A DNA stretch of 34,608 bases from Viridothelium virens. Taxonomy: Eukaryota > Ascomycota > Dothideomycetes > Trypetheliales > Trypetheliaceae. Shown piece by piece: positions 29,880 through 34,608 of this stretch. A program made the translations under genes and the position numbers. The stretch spans positions 1 to 34,608 of the forward strand of contig ML991899.1 of the NCBI GenBank assembly GCA_010094025.1. Reading direction: 5' to 3'. Position 1 is the first letter of the stretch; each line of letters opens with the position of its first letter. Under the pieces are notes generated by a model that saw nothing but the letters and a program-made list of their open reading frames with translations, had not been told where the DNA came from and did not search any database.

Positions 29880-31425
29880 TAATTAATCCCGTGCAATTTC
29901 CACTACACGAACCGTATTTCGACTTAACACTAATTAGAGTCACGCATACGAAGATTCTATGTTTGTATACCTAAAACTATTAATATAAAATATATAAACA
30001 TTAACCAAACTTATTGCACATACTCCTTTCAGCGCCTGACGAGTGGTTAGTACCTATCTGAGATAATATTCACCGTGCCATAGTGATACACGATTACTAG
30101 TAATTACTTTTTCATGTAGTCGAATTACAGACTACAATCCATATTATTTTATATCCTATTTTAGGGATTAGCTAAAATTTGCATTTTTGCACCCCTTTGT
30201 TTAGGCATATGTGGCACGTCTCATTGCCCACAATATTAAGGTCATTACGACTAGTCTTACTCCCGGTTATCAATATCCAATATAGCGGTGAACTAATCTA
30301 TTAATATTTAAATAGAATATAGGATTACGTTAATTTAATGAATCTAACCAAAATCTCACAACATTAACTGAAGACAACAATGCAACGCTTGTATAAATAA
30401 AGATATAAAAATATATATCTATTAAATATATTCAAATTGTGGTAAGGTTTTTTGAGGGTTAACAAATTGAACGACATACTTCACTACTGGTATCAGAAAC
30501 GGTCTAATGATTTCAGTTCCTGCGTTGCCACATTACTCTTGAGGTGGAATGCTTACACTTTCATTTATAGGATAAATATTATATCTATTCTATGACATTC
30601 ATAATTCTCTGCCTGGACTACTGGGGTATCTAATCCTGTTTGCGCCCCAAGCCTTCGTCCCTCAACGTCAGTTAATATATAAAGGTTTGCTTTTGCCTTT
30701 ACCAGTCTTAACAGTATCAAAAAATTACATCTCTACTCTGGTAATACTCACACAGTCCTCATGCATATATAACTCTAGTAAAAACGTTCCATTTAAGGCC
30801 TAATTCACCGTCTAGGTACCCTTTAAACCGATTTAAGATGAATAACACTTGTCTTCCTTGTGTTGCCGCGACTGCTGGCACAAGATTTGGTCAAGACATA
30901 TAGATAAAACTTTGTCATTATCAATATTTTATCTAGAATTACATTCAAAGGTATTGAATTCTTAATTTAATAAAAATAATATATAAAGTTAAACCTAATA
31001 TACTCTTTTTATTAAAATAAAAAGGCATTCCCACAAATTGCTGGTTCAGCCGTTAGGCTATTGACCAATATTCCCCACTGCTGTACTATACATATTGGGG
31101 TTTTTTCAGACCCAATGTGGTCGATAAACCTTTCAGTTACGACTACGATATTAGGCTAGTTAAGCCATTACCTTAACTACTACCTTACCGTGGATATTTA
31201 TAATCGACTTAGAGCGAAAATATTTCTTATTTCCTTTTTACTATTTATTATAATAAATATTTATATAAGGGATTTTTTCCCTTACTCTAAGGTAGCCAAA
31301 ATATCAAATACTCACCTGTACACCACTCTATTTTAAAATATTAATAAAAATAGCGTTCGATTAGCATGTGTCAAGCATTTGTACAGCGTTCAATCAGAGC
31401 CATCATCAAACTCAAAAAAAAAAAA
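29880..31425 (-). rRNA. rns: Small subunit ribosomal RNA (ends approximate)
   Basis: Minus-strand 16S-like blocks in order: 5' end GAGTTTGATGATGGCTCTGA and TTGAACGCTG near 31385-31415, then GTGCCAGCAGTCGCGGCAAC (complement near 30862-30881), GGATTAGATACCCCAGTAGT near 30615-30640, GTGGCAACGCAGGAACTGAA near 30510-30530, and the 3' decoding region AAGTCGAAATACGG then TGTAGTGGAAATTGC near 29895-29930. No intron is obvious. Ends are by comparison with 16S and uncertain by 10-30 bases. Confidence 0.93.
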
Positions 31426-31704
31426 TACATATATTATTATTTATTTTAGATAAGCTTATATATATTTAACTAAATAAAAGTTTATTTTAGATAAGAATAA
31501 GCTTATTTATTGTTTCACTACATAAATTTGTGATTTTTAGTAAAAAAAGTCTTAAGAGCTTTCATATTACTAGGTGTTAACTTGAAATTTAGCTGCACCA
31601 TACAATGCCATATCAGTAACTATACCCTTTAAGTAGGTTTTCCTCATAGTAAGTATTTAGTATAGTGATATAAAATCTTATATACATATATATATAATAG
31701 GTAC
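31426..31704. other. rns-cox3 spacer with a 25-codon open frame
   Basis: AT-rich with direct repeats (ttttagataagcttatata near 31443-31460 and ttttagataagaataagctt near 31485-31504). On the minus strand downstream of cox3, 31576-31653, a short frame reads MRKTYLKGIVTDMALYGAAK then FQVNT. It slightly resembles the C-terminus of the 25646-25987 ORF (DGIYTRTYGKFYTKG), but too short to call a gene. Confidence 0.4.
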
Positions 31705-32514
31705 TTATGAACCTCAGTAATATATAGATAAAAAAAAAAAAAATCAAACAACATCTAAAAAATGTAAATATAATATACCCGCCTCTAAACCTAGATGGTG
31801 ATTTTCAGTTACATGATAAGCTAAAACTCTTCACAAACCTACAGCTAAGAAAGCTGTTCCAATTATAACATGTAAACCATGAAACCCTGTTCCAAAATAA
31901 AAACAAGAACCGAAAGTACCATCAGATAAGGTAAAGCTAGAAACAGAATATTCTATTACTTGAAATGCAGTAAATATAATAGCTAATATACCTGTAAAAA
32001 CTAAACCATATAAAGCACCACTACGATTTCCTTGTATTAAGGAATGGTGGGCATATGTTACTGTTATACCTGATGATAATAAAATAATTGTATTTAATAA
32101 AGGCAATTCAAAAGCATTAATGGACTCTATACCCATAGGTGGTCATTGTGCACCTAATTCAACAGTAGGTGATAATGCACTATGAAAAAAAGCTCAAAAA
32201 ATGGCTAGAAAAAAAAAGGCTTCTGATACAATAAATAAACCAACACCCATATTTAAACCTCTTTGTACTGCTAAAGTATGATTTCCTAAATATGTACCCT
32301 CAGATATGATATCCCTAAATCAAAAAGACATTGTAAATATTAATGTAAGTAAGGCTAGGATTAAACAAAATTCAATAGTATAAAAACCATGCATAGTTAA
32401 AACACCTGATGTTGTAAGAACCAATAAAGAAATACTGCTATAAACCGGTCAAGGTGACGGCGATACTAAATGAAAAGGATGTGCTTGGAAATTACTTCTT
32501 ATTATATTAGACAT
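31705..32514 (-). CDS. cox3: Cytochrome c oxidase subunit 3
   Basis: Seven-helix accessory core subunit of complex IV. It is 269 aa from an ATG at 32514, read with TGA as Trp. Motifs: [112 protein letters not shown] and [20 protein letters not shown], with the lipid- and proton-related Glu residues in place. A run of 14 T near the end encodes FFFF, then LSIYYWGS and TAA (31705). The ending depends on that homopolymer being called correctly, and YYWGS fits the family. The leader and first codons are copied at 2170-2240. Confidence 0.96.
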
Positions 32515-32599
32515 ATTATCTTTATTTTTTTTTTTTAGATATTCTATATCACATTTTAATTTAACAATTTAAATACTAAACTTTTAAATTAAAATTAAG

Positions 32600-32669
32600 G
32601 ATTCCTTAGCGAATCGAACGCTAATCCTACTCTTATCAAAAGTATACTTTACCTTTAAGTTAAGGAATC
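32600..32669 (-). tRNA. trnI: tRNA-Ile(GAT)
   Basis: Acceptor GATTCCT/AGGAATC. Anticodon stem TACTT/GAGTA, loop TTGATAA, anticodon GAT. T arm TTAGC-GTTCGATT-CGCTAA. Confidence 0.9.
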
Positions 32670-32700
32670 TTTACCTTTAAGTTAATAAATATTAAAAAGC

Positions 32701-32771
32701 AAGAGTACCCAGGTTTGAACTGGTATTTTGAAGTTTGAAGCTTCCTATTTTACCCATTAAATTATACTCTT
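32701..32771 (-). tRNA. trnW: tRNA-Trp(TCA)
   Basis: Acceptor AAGAGTA/TACTCTT. Anticodon loop CTTCAAA, anticodon TCA, which reads both TGA and TGG. This supports genetic code 4, which every respiratory frame here needs. T arm ACCAG-TTCAAAC-CTGGG. Confidence 0.92.
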
Positions 32772-32885
32772 TATATTATATATGTATATAAAGTAAAGTA
32801 TCTTTCTTTAGATTTATTATATAAATCTATCATTTAGATGATAACATTATATTTAGTATTTACAATTTTAATTTATATTTTATAT

Positions 32886-33524
32886 CTAACCTCTTTGTTT
32901 TAAGGTTATAACAATAGAACCTACCATAGCTAATAGTAATATTATTGATGTTATTATAAGTCATATAGAATAATTTGTATACATAATATTACCTATACTA
33001 GTAATATGGATATTTTCTGATAAATTATTATCTCAAACATTAGATATAACATATATTATATTATTAGTATTATCTAAATTTTCATTTATTTCATTATTAT
33101 TAGAATATAATAAATAATTAAAAAATAGATTAAGTTTATTAATATATGTACTTAATCTTATAAAATTATAAGGTAATATAATATTAACAAAGTAATAAAA
33201 AATAGTACCAGTTATAAAAGCTAAAGGTATACTATTATTGGTTTCAGTTATAAGTTCAGAAACTCTTATGTTAATCAACATCAATATAAATAAAAATAAA
33301 ATGGAAACTGCACCAACATATACTAATAAATAAGATAAACCTATAAAATTTAAACCTAGTATTATTAAGTAACTTGATATTGACACAAATAAACCAATTA
33401 AACATAAAACTGATATTATTGGATTTTTAGTTATAATAACAAAAATACCAAACAATATACAGATTAAAAATAAAATATCTAATATTTCACTCTTATAGCC
33501 ATTAGTATTAATTTCAGTTAATAT
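32886..33524 (-). CDS. nad6: NADH dehydrogenase subunit 6 (non-ATG start)
   Basis: Membrane subunit of complex I near the proton-coupling hinge. The frame ends TAG at 32886 with TGA Trp in SNVWDNN and YSIWLMI. Core motif: GLNFIGLSYLLVYVGAVSIL then FLFILMLINIRVSELI, with the pi-bulge helix. The C-terminus ends SIVITLKQRG. No ATG occurs upstream of the conserved ILFGIFVIITKNPI. The frame continues through LTEINTNGYKSEILDIL to a stop near 33547. I use ATA at 33524, but ATT (33515) or TTG (33455) are also possible. The middle carries an Asn-rich insertion (YSNNNEINENLDNTNNIIY). A fragment is at 9795-9850. Confidence 0.92.
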
Positions 33525-33546
33525 ATATAACTTAAAAATTCCTTTT

Positions 33547-33958
33547 TATTAATTTTCTAGATATAAAAAAAATATAAATAATCCTTTTTTAATATTAAAC
33601 TATTACATAGCTGAAATATAAAGTATAGCTATTAATTTTTATAGTATTTTATATAGTTTAAAAGTTAGAATATTTGGTTATTTAATCTAACATTTTAAAG
33701 CTTTATCTAAAAATAGAAAAATATATATAATATTTAATAAACTCGAATTTACATTAAATGTAAAATTGGGGTTTAACAATTTAAATATATAAGTAGATAA
33801 CCTAAAATTTTTAAATAAAAATGTTTAATTAGGCTTAAAATATTTTAAGGCAATACTACCTATATTTATATTAAACAATATTAATATATTATATATTAAC
33901 TTTTCTATAAAAAGATATAAAAAACATTGTCCTATTATAGAGGTAAGACATAATTTAC
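33547..33958. other. AT-rich spacer upstream of nad6, nothing recognised
   Basis: About 410 bases of AT-rich sequence with a small inverted repeat (tttacattaaatgtaaa near 33749-33765). No tRNA or ORF supported. It may hold the nad6 leader. Confidence 0.6.
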
Positions 33959-33959
33959 T

Positions 33960-34054
33960 TAGTTATTGCATTTATTGTAAAAATAAACATATAAATGCCT
34001 GTGGCTTAGATGAGCAATTAAACAATATTCTAGAATATTAACACATCTACTTAA
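33960..34054 (-). pseudogene. cox1: cox1 3'-end fragment
   Basis: The minus strand ttaagtagatgtgttaatat then ctagaatattgtttaat matches cox1 exon 2 near 18990-19085 (LLSRCVNSLEWCLN) and stays alignable to the last codons. Here it reads LSRCVNILEYCLIAHLSHRH. It is fused downstream of a nad2 5' fragment. Confidence 0.8.
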
Positions 34055-34074
34055 AAAAAAAGTACAAAAATAAA

Positions 34075-34165
34075 AGTATTGTAGCTCTTGAGTATGGTAT
34101 ACTTTTATCTCTCCTATAAGTAATACCACATTATAATAATAGATATAGGGATGCATATAATAACA
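34075..34165 (-). pseudogene. nad2: nad2 5'-end fragment (copy 3), joined to the cox1 fragment
   Basis: In the nad2 frame it reads LLYASLYLLL, stop, CGITYRRDKSIPYSRATIL, matching nad2 [20 protein letters not shown] and [10 protein letters not shown]. The frame is broken by a stop. In another frame the nad2 and cox1 pieces together form a 65-codon open frame (33959-34156, MHPYIYYYNVVLLIGEIK...), a chance chimera unless expressed. Confidence 0.8.
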
Positions 34166-34171
34166 TTAAAT

Positions 34172-34608
34172 TTATAATTCTTGTAGTCAAATTAAAAATT
34201 TTTCTAAAGAAACAGATTGTATTACTATTGGCATAGAACTATGTAATATACCACATATTTCTGAACATTGTCCATAAAATGTCCCTTCTCTGTTTATAAG
34301 AACAGACATTTGATTTAATCTACCTGGATAAGCATCACATTTAAGACCTAAAGCTGGTGAAGCAAAGGAATGAATAACATCTGCTGCAGTTGTTATAAAT
34401 CTTACATGTGTTAGTTCAGGTAATATAATTCTATTATCTACTTCTAACATTCTTAGTGCTCCGTCTTCTAAGTCTGATTCTGGTACTAAATAAGAATCAA
34501 ACTCTATAAATTCATCTTCATTATTTAAAAAGTCTGGATATTGGTAACTTCAATATCATTGGTGACCTTCTGCTAATATTGATAAACTAGGATCTGTAAC
34601 TTCATCCA
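34172..34608 (-). CDS. cox2: Cytochrome c oxidase subunit 2, 3' part (runs off the window)
   Basis: Electron-entry subunit of complex IV carrying CuA. The window holds the C-terminal ~145 residues: [40 protein letters not shown], then LEVDNRIILPELTHVRFITT, AADVIHSFASPALGLKCDAY and the CuA site FYGQCSEICGILHSSMPI with both Cys and the Glu. It ends KFLIWLQEL at TAA (34172), with TGA Trp. The first ~70 residues (intermembrane N-terminus and first helix) are not present; the second helix is at 111-256 if the contig is circular through the 34-base overlap. Confidence 0.96.
34575..34608. repeat. Terminal overlap, identical to 111-144
   Basis: All 34 bases, starting aatattgataaactaggatc, match 111-144 exactly. 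The base before differs (t against c), and 1-110 has no counterpart before 34575. This could be circular closure with 110 bases of alternative sequence at the left end, or a contig that ended inside a duplicated cox2 segment. Confidence 0.95.

Overview
The window is almost a complete fungal mitochondrial genome, most likely from a basidiomycete. It is AT-rich and reads TGA as tryptophan, with a tRNA-Trp(TCA) present. It carries the seven nad genes, cob, cox1, cox3, atp6, atp9, most of cox2, both rRNAs and tRNAs for all 20 amino acids. Every functional gene lies on the minus strand. nad2 abuts nad3 and nad4L overlaps nad5 by one base, as is usual in Dikarya. The taxonomic guess rests on protein flavour and layout, not on a search.

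Layout from left to right: a cox2-like 5' segment (111-256); two membrane/hydrophilic ORFs (389-1170); tRNAs R, M and H with degenerate tRNA copies; a chimeric small ORF with the cox3 leader (2022-2177); a decayed GIY-YIG homing endonuclease (2480-3810); tRNAs Q, L, F, A, E, L, M, fM and T; rnl (about 5190-8130); trnP, atp9, and trnS, trnD, trnG; nad4 and nad1; a 100-N assembly gap (13066-13165); a second GIY-YIG relic and two unknown ORFs; nad3 and nad2; a third unknown ORF; a second trnP and trnS; cox1 with one group I intron; trnC, trnR, trnN, trnV; nad5 and nad4L; trnK; an atp9-derived chimera; atp6, an acidic ORF and cob; trnY and rns; cox3; trnI, trnW and nad6; and the 3' two thirds of cox2 running off the right end. 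Bases 111-144 repeat exactly at 34575-34608, so the contig is probably circular or breaks in a repeat. The first 60-70 codons of cox2 were not found.

The respiratory genes encode core membrane subunits of complexes I, III, IV and V, translated by the mitochondrial ribosome whose rRNAs and tRNAs are also here. No rps3 and no convincing atp8 were recognised.

The unusual part is the accessory layer. Pieces of cox1, cox2, cox3, cob, nad2, nad6, atp9 and several tRNAs are scattered as partial copies. Several of them place the 5' leader and start of a respiratory gene directly in front of an unrelated ORF. At least two, perhaps three, of these accessory ORFs resemble one another (18708-18987, 25646-25987, 22500-22830). 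A separate set of four ORFs shares an N-terminal membrane segment followed by a hydrophilic, mostly acidic or proline-rich tail, two with CxxC motifs. The arrangement resembles the chimeric ORFs of plant cytoplasmic male sterility and is the best candidate for undescribed biology here.
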